From NCBI GenBank assembly GCA_040830545.1, contig JBFOMB010000153.1, positions 1-28,035 of the forward strand: DNA of 28,035 nucleotides, read 5' to 3'. The position numbers and the translations under genes are program-made. The notes under the pieces are model-generated. The model was not told the DNA's origin, did no database searches, and saw only the letters and a program-made list of their open reading frames with translations. The stretch's first letter is position 1, and each line of letters opens with the position of its first letter. Shown here piece after piece: positions 8,274 to 15,413 of the stretch. This DNA comes from HXMU1420-2 sp040830545. GTDB taxonomy: Bacteria; Pseudomonadota; Alphaproteobacteria; Rhodobacterales; Rhodobacteraceae.

Positions 8274-8471
8274 ACCGTGCCTCCGGGCTTCTGGATGATC
8301 AAAGACCATGATCCTGTCAGACGGTCAAACAGACAGGCCCAGGGGTGCAGGTCCGAGGATGCAGTTGTGTGGTTCTACTGCTACAACGTGTGGGTCTCGG
8401 GGGCATTGCCTTTCCGTGAACAAGCGCGCTTAATCCGACGATCCACGATATCGAGAAACAGGAGGGGCAGC
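8274..8471. other. Divergent intergenic region, FkbM gene / creatininase gene
   Basis: 198 bases between two divergent starts must contain both promoters. I see a 6-bp inverted repeat, CCTGTC (8313-8318) and GACAGG (8332-8337), that could be an operator half-site pair, but no convincing -35/-10 pair for either direction. Confidence 0.35.
8280..8284 (-). promoter_or_regulatory. Shine-Dalgarno site deciding the FkbM start
   Basis: GGAGG on the minus strand, 6 bases before ATG 8273. It argues for the shorter protein over the upstream in-frame ATG at 8309. Confidence 0.7.
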
Positions 8472-9287
8472 ATGCCCGAAGTCGATTGGTCGCGCCTTAA
8501 GGCGCAGGAATTGCGTACGCTGGCAAATGAAAACGCGGTGGTGATCCTGCCGATTGCCTCGATTGAGCAGCACGGGCCGCATCTGCCGGTAATGACCGAC
8601 ACGCGGCTGGGATTTGAAGTGGCCATACGCGCGGCGCGCAAGGCCTATGATCGGCGGCCTACGGTTGTGGCCCCGGTGGTGTGGTCGGGGCTGAGCGAAC
8701 ATCACATGCCGTTTGGTGGGACGCTGACGCTCAGCCATGCGACGTTCCGAGCGGTCATTAAGGATCTGATCGAGGCGCTGATGCGGCAGGGGTTCCGGGA
8801 CATCCTGATTTCCAACAGCCATGGCGGCAACATTGTCGCCATGAACCAGATCATCGACGAACTGGCACCCGAGGTTGAAGCAACTTTGGTTGGCACGACC
8901 TATCCGATGGAGGCGGGCGAGGCGCTGAACGATTTGCTGGAGGATCAGAAGACGATCCAGCATGCGTGCGAGGCTGAAACCTCTATGATGATGGCATGTG
9001 AGGGCGATCTGGTGGACACGTCCGATTTGGCATCGCTGGCCAACAATTCTGATGATGGTCCGACCTTCCTCAAGGCAGGCAAGGCGTCTTATCGCTGGCG
9101 GCCCTTCACGCATCTGACTGGCAATGGGGTAGCCGGAATTCCTGAGAAGGCGACGGCAGAGAAGGGCGAAGCGATGTTGGAAGTGAGCGCAGAGGCCCTA
9201 GCCGACATGATCGCGGACCCGGCCACCTGGGCCGCGCCGTCGGATATGCGTCCGAACGGGGTTGGCGGGGTGCCGTTCCGCCGCTGA
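8472..9287 (+). CDS. Creatininase-family amidohydrolase
   Basis: Metal-dependent hydrolase of the creatinine amidohydrolase fold, 271 aa. Start at ATG 8472 with AGGAGG just upstream; the frame is open much further upstream but that part has no family similarity. Seen: metal-site motif EQHGPHLPVMTD (E32, H34, D43; the 9-residue H-to-D spacing matches creatininase), NSHGGN with H117, and an ETS motif at about 169-171 where the family has its distal acidic ligand. Family members act on creatinine, ring amides or formamides, or sugar derivatives. The gene converges on the Rieske operon, and the location invites a shared pathway, but specificity is not readable. Confidence 0.88.
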   Translation: MPEVDWSRLKAQELRTLANENAVVILPIASIEQHGPHLPVMTDTRLGFEVAIRAARKAYDRRPTVVAPVVWSGLSEHHMPFGGTLTLSHATFRAVIKDLIEALMRQGFRDILISNSHGGNIVAMNQIIDELAPEVEATLVGTTYPMEAGEALNDLLEDQKTIQHACEAETSMMMACEGDLVDTSDLASLANNSDDGPTFLKAGKASYRWRPFTHLTGNGVAGIPEKATAEKGEAMLEVSAEALADMIADPATWAAPSDMRPNGVGGVPFRR

Positions 9288-9315
9288 TGGCACGGGCAAG
9301 TCATTAATAAACAGA

Positions 9316-9348
9316 GTCCAAGGCCCTTTCTTTCGAAGAGCCTTGGAC
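9316..9348. terminator. Stem-loop in convergent gap (Rieske-ThDP operon end)
   Basis: GTCCAAGGC (9316-9324) and GCCTTGGAC (9340-9348) give a perfect 9-bp stem with a 15-base loop. It lies 8 bases beyond the stop of the minus-strand operon and 28 bases beyond the creatininase stop. On the minus strand it is followed by a T-rich stretch (CTGTTTATTAATG), so it works best as the terminator of the large operon and perhaps in both directions. Confidence 0.6.
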
Positions 9349-9356
9349 GCAATGAG

Positions 9357-11330
9357 TCAGACCAGTTCGGCGTCGGTCATGATCTCGACCAGCGCCGGGC
9401 CATCCACGGCAAGCGCCTCGGCAATGGCGCTTTCCAACTCGGACGCATCTGTCACTTTGTGCCCATGTGCGCCGCATAGACGTGCAAAGGCGGCAAAGGA
9501 CGGATTCACCAGCGAGGTTTCCCAGACCGGCCATTCGCCTGCTTTCTGTTCCTTGGAAATCTTGCCCAGCTCGCCGTTGTTCAGCAGGATATGGGTGATG
9601 TCCATGCCGTATTTGACGGCGGTGGTCAGTTCCATCGGATATTGCCCAAACCCGCCATCACCCGAGACTGAAATGACCTTGCGCCCGTTCAGATGTTCGA
9701 AATCCTGTGTGGCGGCCCAGGCCCCCATGGCCGCTGGCAGGCCAAAGCCGATGGAGCCCAGATAGCCGGACATCAGCACTGGCTGGCCCTTGGTTTCGAA
9801 GTATCGCCCGAAGGAGTAGGTGTTGTTGCCCACGTCCACTGCGATGATTGCGTCCGCTGGGGCCAACCGGCTGAGCATGTCGAAGACTGAGAAAGAGTGC
9901 AGCCCCTCGCCACGGAATTCAGCGAGGCGGGAGGTTTTCTCCTCTCGCCAGATGGTCCAGCGGTCAGCGACCTCGGCGATTTGGTCTGGTTTGCCTTCCG
10001 TTCCGTTCAGGTGTGCTGTGATTGCGCCGCAGAACGCGCCGATTTCCGACCAGACGGGCAGGGTGACCGGGTGGAACTTGCCCAGCTGCATCCGCTCGAA
10101 ATCCACTTGGATGATGGGTTTCGACGGTTCGATCCCTGTGTGGTTCGAGAAACTGGAGCCGAGCGTCAGGATCAAATCGGCTTCGTTCATGAACCAGCTG
10201 GCGATGGGCGTGCCTGACCGGCCCAGTACGCCCGCTGCGTTGGGGTGGCTGTCTGGGATCAGGCCCTTGCCCTTGAACGTGGTCAGGACCGGCGCGCCAA
10301 TTTGTTCCGCCAAAGCGATCACCGCGTCCTTGCAGGGCGTCGCGCCGTGTCCGATGACGATGATCGGGCGCTGGGCGGCGTTGATCATGTCCGCGGCCTT
10401 GGCCAGATCTTCGGGTGCCGGTTGCACGATGGGTGTGCTCATGCGGCCCTCAGGCCCGCGCGCAGGCGTATCGGACGGCACGGTCTGCACGTCATCGGGG
10501 AAGATCAGATGTGACACGTCCCGTTCCACAATAGCCGTTTTGCAGGCCAACGACATCAGTTCGGCATGGTTCGACGTGGTCAAAACCGTCTGGCTGAACC
10601 GCGACACGGCCTCGAACGCCGAGGACAGGTCGATATCCTGAAAGGCTCCGGGGCCGAACACCTGTGTCTGCACCTGACCGGTCAACGCCAGTACCGGCGC
10701 GCGGTCCACCTTGGCGTCCCAGAGGCCTGTCATCAGGTTGGTGGCACCGGGACCTGCAATGGTCAGACAGGCGGCGGGATGGCCCGTCAGCTTGCCATAG
10801 GCCGAGGCAGCAAAGGCAGCCGCCCCTTCGTGCCGAATGCCATAGTACCGCATCTCGCCATCCGCTACGCGGTGCCGTAACGCTTCGGCGAGGCCCAGAT
10901 TGGAGTGCCCGACCATGCCGAACACCGACTGCACCCCCCAATTCACCATGGTTTCCGCCATAGCATCCGACACGGTGCGCGGTTCTTCCGGCTCTGCCTC
11001 CAGCCCCACGAAAATCTCACCATCGCGGATTTCGAGCGGGAAGAGCTGCTGCCCTGTATCCTCGTGCCCACCCGGAGGTGCGCCGGTCAGCGGGTCAAAG
11101 TCCCAGCCATGCCAGGGGCACCTGATCCAGCATTTGTCATCGACGCCGTGTTCAATGGATCCTTCGCCCAGCGGTCCGCCCTGATGCGGGCAGCGGTTGT
11201 CCATCGCCGCCCAATGGCCCTGAAAATGCGACAGACAGATTGATGTTGTGCGCGCAGTTACGGTTTTGACGCGCCCTTCGGGCAGGTCATCCACATGGCC
11301 GACGCGAATCCAGTCCAGGTCTTGGGTCAT
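9357..11330 (-). CDS. Fusion of a Rieske [2Fe-2S] domain and a ThDP-dependent (acetolactate synthase/pyruvate oxidase-like) enzyme
   Basis: 657-aa two-part protein. Residues about 1-110 are a Rieske ferredoxin-type domain with C47-P-H49 and C71-P-W-H74. Residues about 118-657 are a complete ThDP enzyme: the N-terminal PYR domain with catalytic E168 in RHEGAAAFAASAYGK, the central domain (about 300-440), and the PP domain with the GDGG...NN cofactor motif (557-585). Overall layout resembles pyruvate:quinone oxidase (PoxB) and acetolactate synthase, but the PoxB membrane-binding tail is absent. The Rieske centre could take electrons from the ThDP intermediate, directly or through a flavin; that is inference. 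ATG 11330 has GAGGAG. Last gene of the operon, 24 bases after the 86-aa gene. Substrate unknown. Confidence 0.9.
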   Translation of the reverse strand: MTQDLDWIRVGHVDDLPEGRVKTVTARTTSICLSHFQGHWAAMDNRCPHQGGPLGEGSIEHGVDDKCWIRCPWHGWDFDPLTGAPPGGHEDTGQQLFPLEIRDGEIFVGLEAEPEEPRTVSDAMAETMVNWGVQSVFGMVGHSNLGLAEALRHRVADGEMRYYGIRHEGAAAFAASAYGKLTGHPAACLTIAGPGATNLMTGLWDAKVDRAPVLALTGQVQTQVFGPGAFQDIDLSSAFEAVSRFSQTVLTTSNHAELMSLACKTAIVERDVSHLIFPDDVQTVPSDTPARGPEGRMSTPIVQPAPEDLAKAADMINAAQRPIIVIGHGATPCKDAVIALAEQIGAPVLTTFKGKGLIPDSHPNAAGVLGRSGTPIASWFMNEADLILTLGSSFSNHTGIEPSKPIIQVDFERMQLGKFHPVTLPVWSEIGAFCGAITAHLNGTEGKPDQIAEVADRWTIWREEKTSRLAEFRGEGLHSFSVFDMLSRLAPADAIIAVDVGNNTYSFGRYFETKGQPVLMSGYLGSIGFGLPAAMGAWAATQDFEHLNGRKVISVSGDGGFGQYPMELTTAVKYGMDITHILLNNGELGKISKEQKAGEWPVWETSLVNPSFAAFARLCGAHGHKVTDASELESAIAEALAVDGPALVEIMTDAELV

Positions 11331-11354
11331 TGAAGGCTCCTCAGTCGGGGGAAA

Positions 11355-11615
11355 TCAGTCGTGATTGGTCAAACGGTCATAGAGTTTCTGCAGCCAGGTC
11401 AGGATCAGGAACACGCCGATGATCCAGATCAGCAGCTCAAACGGGGCGAAATCGGTACCACGCAGCCAGCGGCCCAGCAGCCCGCCCTGTGGACGCAGCC
11501 ACTCCATGCCGAACAGTCCTTCGCGTCCCCACAGGCGAAAATCCCAGAAGCGAGACAGGTAGTAGAACACCGCGCCAGAGGCGATGGCGACCAGCATCCA
11601 GATCAGACGTCGCAT
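11355..11615 (-). CDS. Small two-helix membrane protein of the Rieske operon
   Basis: 86 aa, no family recognised. Two hydrophobic segments are visible, about residues 4-21 (LIWMLVAIASGAVFYYLS) and 60-78 (LLIWIIGVFLILTWLQKL), with a Trp/Arg/Gly-rich loop between. Its ATG shares one base with the stop of the upstream Cys-motif gene (TGATG), so it is translationally coupled. It precedes the Rieske-ThDP gene and might dock that soluble enzyme to the membrane; this is inference from order only. Confidence 0.8.
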   Translation of the reverse strand: MRRLIWMLVAIASGAVFYYLSRFWDFRLWGREGLFGMEWLRPQGGLLGRWLRGTDFAPFELLIWIIGVFLILTWLQKLYDRLTNHD

Positions 11616-12376
11616 CAGTTCAGCACCTCCATCGTGTCGGGGTCGATCGCCATGACCAGCAGGTCGCCGTGGCGGGTTATGTCCGCCTCGACCGAGATAA
11701 ACTGGCCTACACGGTCATACGCGGCCTTTGGCATTTCGGTGCCACCCGGGCCGACTACCATCAGGAATTCCTCACCCATGACCGGTTGGGTTGAGACAAA
11801 GACCGGCGGGATGCCTCCGATCAGGCACAGGTTGGCGCAGGCCTTGTGCGCCAGCCCGGTGCCGGGTCGCATGGCCCCGGCTAGGCATTTGCCGTCGCAG
11901 ATTTCACCGGCCAGTTTCCAGCGGCCCAGCGGTTCGGGAGTGAGTACAGGAGCATCGCCTGCATCTTCGGCGGCCTTTAACCCATTGCGGCCGCCGCGCA
12001 GTTGCAGCATGTCCAGATCGCCCCGTTGCAACAGGACACCGGATACGGTGGCCAATTGCCCCTCCAGCGGTTTGGCGCGGCCCATGACACCCGCCTTACC
12101 ACCCGCTGTCATCATCAGCGTATGGCCTGCGGGGATGCGGTCATTGCCCTCGGTCACATGCAGGACGGGCAGGGGGGTCAGTTCGACCACGCCGGTCACC
12201 GTCTGACGTCCGAAATCAAAGCGGAACGCACCATCGCCCGGATCATCCTGCGTGGCCCCCACGGCATAGCCCAATGCCCCGGCCCCTGCGACTAGAACAA
12301 AGGTCACGACCCAGAGGAATGCGCGTAACGCGCCGGGAACGGGCAGGTAGCCGACAAAGAATGGTGCCTTTTTCAT
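11615..12376 (-). CDS. Membrane-anchored protein with CxxxC-HxxCxxxC motif
   Basis: 253 aa from ATG 12376, which has AGGAGGTG upstream and overlaps the stop of the Rieske heme protein by 4 bases. One N-terminal membrane segment (about 18-40, LRAFLWVVTFVLVAGAGALGYAVG) places the rest outside the cytoplasm, assuming the usual positive-inside rule. The soluble part carries C160-x3-C164 and H177-x2-C180-x3-C184 within GEICDGKCLAGAM and HKACANLCLIGGIPP. These four Cys could bind a metal or cluster or form disulfides. I do not recognise a named family. Sitting between two Rieske fusions, it is a candidate periplasmic redox or scaffold subunit. Confidence 0.82.
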   Translation of the reverse strand: MKKAPFFVGYLPVPGALRAFLWVVTFVLVAGAGALGYAVGATQDDPGDGAFRFDFGRQTVTGVVELTPLPVLHVTEGNDRIPAGHTLMMTAGGKAGVMGRAKPLEGQLATVSGVLLQRGDLDMLQLRGGRNGLKAAEDAGDAPVLTPEPLGRWKLAGEICDGKCLAGAMRPGTGLAHKACANLCLIGGIPPVFVSTQPVMGEEFLMVVGPGGTEMPKAAYDRVGQFISVEADITRHGDLLVMAIDPDTMEVLN

Positions 12377-13428
12377 GCTGCACCTCCTGATGAGATTGAG
12401 AGCGGTTCCACATAGGTACCCGGCGGGTTGGCCTGCGGGTCCACCATGACCGTGCCGTTTTCCACGCGCAGGCGATAGGTCGGTACTTTTTCGGTAAAGG
12501 GGGCCGGGGACTGGCCGTTGGTGACGTTGTACTGAAACCCGTGCCATGGGCAGGTGACAAGGCAGTCGATGATCTTGCCCTCGCCCAATGGGCCGTTCTG
12601 GTGTGCACAGGCGTTTGAAATCGCGCTCAGCTTGCCCTCATTCAGATAGACCGCCACACGTTCACCATTGGGCAGTTGCGCGATCTTGGCATAGCCTTCG
12701 GTCATGTCATTCACGCCGCAGACAGACACCCATTTACCGCCAGCGCCTGCCGGGTCACCTGCAACCCGTTCACGGATCGCTGCCGCCAGATGCAGCACCG
12801 CAACTGACCCCGCACCGATCCCGATGATCCACAGCAGCACCGGGTTTTGTTGATCCTGCACGATGCCCAGAGACACATGCGCAACCACGGCGAAATAGGC
12901 GAAATAGATCAGATAGTGCAGCGACTTCCACACCGGCGCCGTCAGAAACTTCAACCAGAAATCATGGCTCGTGGCGGCCAGGATCATCAGGCACAGCAGC
13001 GCAAAGATACCAAATGCCTCAAACGGGAAGCCTGCCAGTTGGCCATAGCTGGTATTGGCAAAGAGCAGGGCGGAGTATTTGTCAGAGCTGGAAAAGGCGA
13101 AGTACCAGTTCAGGATATAGGTAGCATGCGTGATCGCCACGAAACAGGTCATCACCCCGAAATGCCGCCGATTGTACAGCAGCGGCAGGAACCGCCGGTC
13201 CAGCCGGGCAAGCGGGCCGATGCACAGTATGATCGACAGCATGACAAAGGCGCAGGCCCCAAAGGCGCGCGCATTGTGGACCTGCGGATTGATCGGGCGC
13301 TCGTGACTTAGCGCCTCGGGCGTGATGTAGAGGAAGATCCAAAGGAACAGAACGACGCCGATTAGCAGTGCCGCGTCGTAGTACCATTTGTTCGGATTCC
13401 ACTGAACAGGGACGTATTTCACGCTCAT
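12373..13428 (-). CDS. Ferric-reductase/MsrQ-like heme b membrane protein fused to a C-terminal Rieske domain
   Basis: 351 aa. Residues about 17-216 form six membrane helices. H101, H171 and H184 match in spacing the heme-ligand pattern of MsrQ (the 13-residue H-to-H distance in one helix is the same as E. coli H151/H164), in the contexts RRHFGVMTCFVAITHATY and WKSLHYLIYFAYF; H89 is a further candidate. Residues about 232-332 are a Rieske domain with C274-A-H276 and C293-P-W-H296. A single protein could therefore pass electrons between a [2Fe-2S] centre and membrane heme. ATG 13428 has AGGAGAGG and overlaps the previous stop (ATGA). Partners and direction of electron flow are inferred, not shown. 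Confidence 0.87.
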   Translation of the reverse strand: MSVKYVPVQWNPNKWYYDAALLIGVVLFLWIFLYITPEALSHERPINPQVHNARAFGACAFVMLSIILCIGPLARLDRRFLPLLYNRRHFGVMTCFVAITHATYILNWYFAFSSSDKYSALLFANTSYGQLAGFPFEAFGIFALLCLMILAATSHDFWLKFLTAPVWKSLHYLIYFAYFAVVAHVSLGIVQDQQNPVLLWIIGIGAGSVAVLHLAAAIRERVAGDPAGAGGKWVSVCGVNDMTEGYAKIAQLPNGERVAVYLNEGKLSAISNACAHQNGPLGEGKIIDCLVTCPWHGFQYNVTNGQSPAPFTEKVPTYRLRVENGTVMVDPQANPPGTYVEPLSISSGGAA

Positions 13429-13802
13429 CCATCCTCTCCTGCGGGTTTGCTCAACTGCACCGGCGCGACATCCGCCGGCCAGGTCTGGCGCAGGGACAGG
13501 CCGGACGCGAAGGTCAGCGGAATCAACACCGCCAGAATGATCGCGACATAAAAATGCTGTCGTCGCGGCGGGTGATGGCGCGCGGCCCAGTTGTCGCGGC
13601 CTGTTTCCAGCACGAACCAGCGCCACAGGATCAGCGGCCAGATCAGCAGCACAGCGGGCACCAATAGCGGACGAAACACATAGGCCCCACGTGCGTCTTC
13701 GTCGATGCGGTCTATACCGATCACCAGGAACAGCACCGCCACAACCGCCCCGGCGATCAGCCAATACTGCACCAACATGACGAGTGCGTCTGCGACAGTC
13801 AT
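13425..13802 (-). CDS. Three-helix membrane protein of the Rieske operon
   Basis: 125 aa, family not recognised. Hydrophobic segments at about 8-30, 45-65 and 84-103, with a charged linker IDRIDEDARGAY and a basic RHHPPRRQH loop, and a polar C-terminal tail. Both ends overlap neighbours by ATGA (13799-13802 with the Rieske/FMN gene, 13425-13428 with the heme protein), so translation is coupled. It is probably a subunit that holds the complex to the membrane together with the heme protein. Confidence 0.82.
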   Translation of the reverse strand: MTVADALVMLVQYWLIAGAVVAVLFLVIGIDRIDEDARGAYVFRPLLVPAVLLIWPLILWRWFVLETGRDNWAARHHPPRRQHFYVAIILAVLIPLTFASGLSLRQTWPADVAPVQLSKPAGEDG

Positions 13803-15406
13803 GCGACTCCTCCGTATGTGATGCCGGTGAGGTCCGACATCTCTTTCTTCCAGGTGGTCAGATCATCTGCGTTGAAGTCCAGCAGATGGGAATGACCACA
13901 GGCACGGGCCATGACCTGCATGAGTTCCGTCGACGCGGTGAAAAAGTTCTGCAAGCGCCGGGCGGATTTTTCGACGATGATCCGGTTGACCAGATGCGGT
14001 TTCTGGGTGGCGATGCCCACCGGGCAATTGTTGGTGTGACAGGCCCGCATGGCGATACAACCAATGGCCTGCATCGGCGCGTTTGACAGCGCGATGGCAT
14101 CAGCGCCCAGTGCCAGTGCCTTGATGAAATCGCCGGGCTTGCGCAGCCCCCCGGTGATCACCAGCGTGACATCCGGGTTGGTGCGATCCAGATGCCGCCG
14201 CGCCCGTGCGAGCGCTGGAATTGTCGGGACCGAGATATTGTCGCGGAAGATCACCGGAGCTGCGCCCGTGCCGCCTCCACGACCATCGAGGATGATGTAA
14301 TCCACACCCACCTCCAGTGCGGCATCAATGTCCTTTTCGATATGTTGCGCGCTGAGCTTGTAGCCGATGGGAATGCCGCCGGTGCGGTCGCGCACCTCAT
14401 CGGCAAATTCCTTGATCTGCGCGGGGCTGTCCCAATCCGGGAAGCGGGGTGGGCTGATCGCATCCTCGCCTTCGTTCAGGCCGCGCACCTCGGCAATCTT
14501 GCCGTGCACCTTGGCCCCGGGCAGATGGCCACCGGTGCCGGTTTTGGCCCCCTGGCCGCCTTTGAAATGGAACGCCTGCACCTTGGCCAGTTTGTCCCAG
14601 GAAAACCCGAACCGGGCGCTGGCCAGTTCGTAGAAATACCGCGAATTGGCTTCCTGCTCCTCGGGCAGCATCCCGCCTTCACCCGAACAGATACCAGTGC
14701 CTGCCAGTTCCGCGCCACGTGCCAGCGAAACCTTGGCCGGTTCGCTGAGTGCCCCATAAGACATGTCCGAAACAAACAACGGGATGTCCAGCCGCAGGGG
14801 TTTCTGTGCGTTCGGGCCGATCACAACATCCGTGCCGACCGGGTCGTCGTCCAGCAGCGGGGCCTTGTGCAGTTGCGCGGTCAGCAACTGGATGTCGTCC
14901 CACGTGGGCAGGTCATTGCGCGGCACGCCCATGGCGTCGACCACCCCGTGATGGCCTGTGCGTTTCAGACCTGACCGGGCATAGCCCTGTATCAGCCCGG
15001 TATGTGGCTCTTCCTCTGTCCCATGGGCGGTGTCGGCATAGAGACCCAAGTAGGCGTCGCGGTTGAAAGGCTGGGGATGGTCATGGGCCCATGCGTTGAT
15101 TTCGTCCGCGTCGACCAGAACGTCATCGCCCTCGACCCAGGATTTGAACTTGGGCAGGACCTCGTGATTATTGTATTCGCTGACGCCGCTGTCCAGCCGA
15201 TAGTCCCAGTCATGCACGCCGCAGATCAGGTTGTCGCCGCGCACAAAACCGTCCGACATCAAAGCCCCGCGGTGCAGGCAGCGCCCGTACATGACCGACA
15301 CCTCGTCGTCAAAGCGGACGACCACCAGATCGACCTCGCCCACCAAGGCATATTGCGGATCCCGGTCGGGCAGGGCGCTCCATTTCGCGACGGATTGTGG
15401 TGTCAT
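13799..15406 (-). CDS. Fusion of an N-terminal Rieske domain and a glutamate-synthase-type FMN domain
   Basis: 535 aa. Residues about 5-105 are a Rieske-type domain with C43-L-H45 and C62-x2-H65. Residues about 150-535 match the FMN/synthase domain of GltB-type glutamate synthase: GGQGAKTGTGGHLPGAKV (283-300), DGRGGGTGAAP (374-384), a KPGDFIKALALGADAI stretch, and the [3Fe-4S] ligand pattern C450-x5-C456-x4-C461 followed by PVGIATQ. The class II glutaminase domain of GltB is absent, so glutamine is probably not the direct N donor; compare stand-alone FMN proteins such as MgsC. Start ATG 15406 has GAGGG and lies 7 bases after the antiporter stop; an in-frame start at 15439 lacks a ribosome site. 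The reaction is unknown. Confidence 0.88.
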   Translation of the reverse strand: MTPQSVAKWSALPDRDPQYALVGEVDLVVVRFDDEVSVMYGRCLHRGALMSDGFVRGDNLICGVHDWDYRLDSGVSEYNNHEVLPKFKSWVEGDDVLVDADEINAWAHDHPQPFNRDAYLGLYADTAHGTEEEPHTGLIQGYARSGLKRTGHHGVVDAMGVPRNDLPTWDDIQLLTAQLHKAPLLDDDPVGTDVVIGPNAQKPLRLDIPLFVSDMSYGALSEPAKVSLARGAELAGTGICSGEGGMLPEEQEANSRYFYELASARFGFSWDKLAKVQAFHFKGGQGAKTGTGGHLPGAKVHGKIAEVRGLNEGEDAISPPRFPDWDSPAQIKEFADEVRDRTGGIPIGYKLSAQHIEKDIDAALEVGVDYIILDGRGGGTGAAPVIFRDNISVPTIPALARARRHLDRTNPDVTLVITGGLRKPGDFIKALALGADAIALSNAPMQAIGCIAMRACHTNNCPVGIATQKPHLVNRIIVEKSARRLQNFFTASTELMQVMARACGHSHLLDFNADDLTTWKKEMSDLTGITYGGVA

Positions 15407-15413
15407 GTTTCCC

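Noticed and set aside
14192..14974. 260-codon plus-strand ORF
   Set aside because: Antisense to the Rieske/FMN gene, whose coding sense is certain from its motifs.
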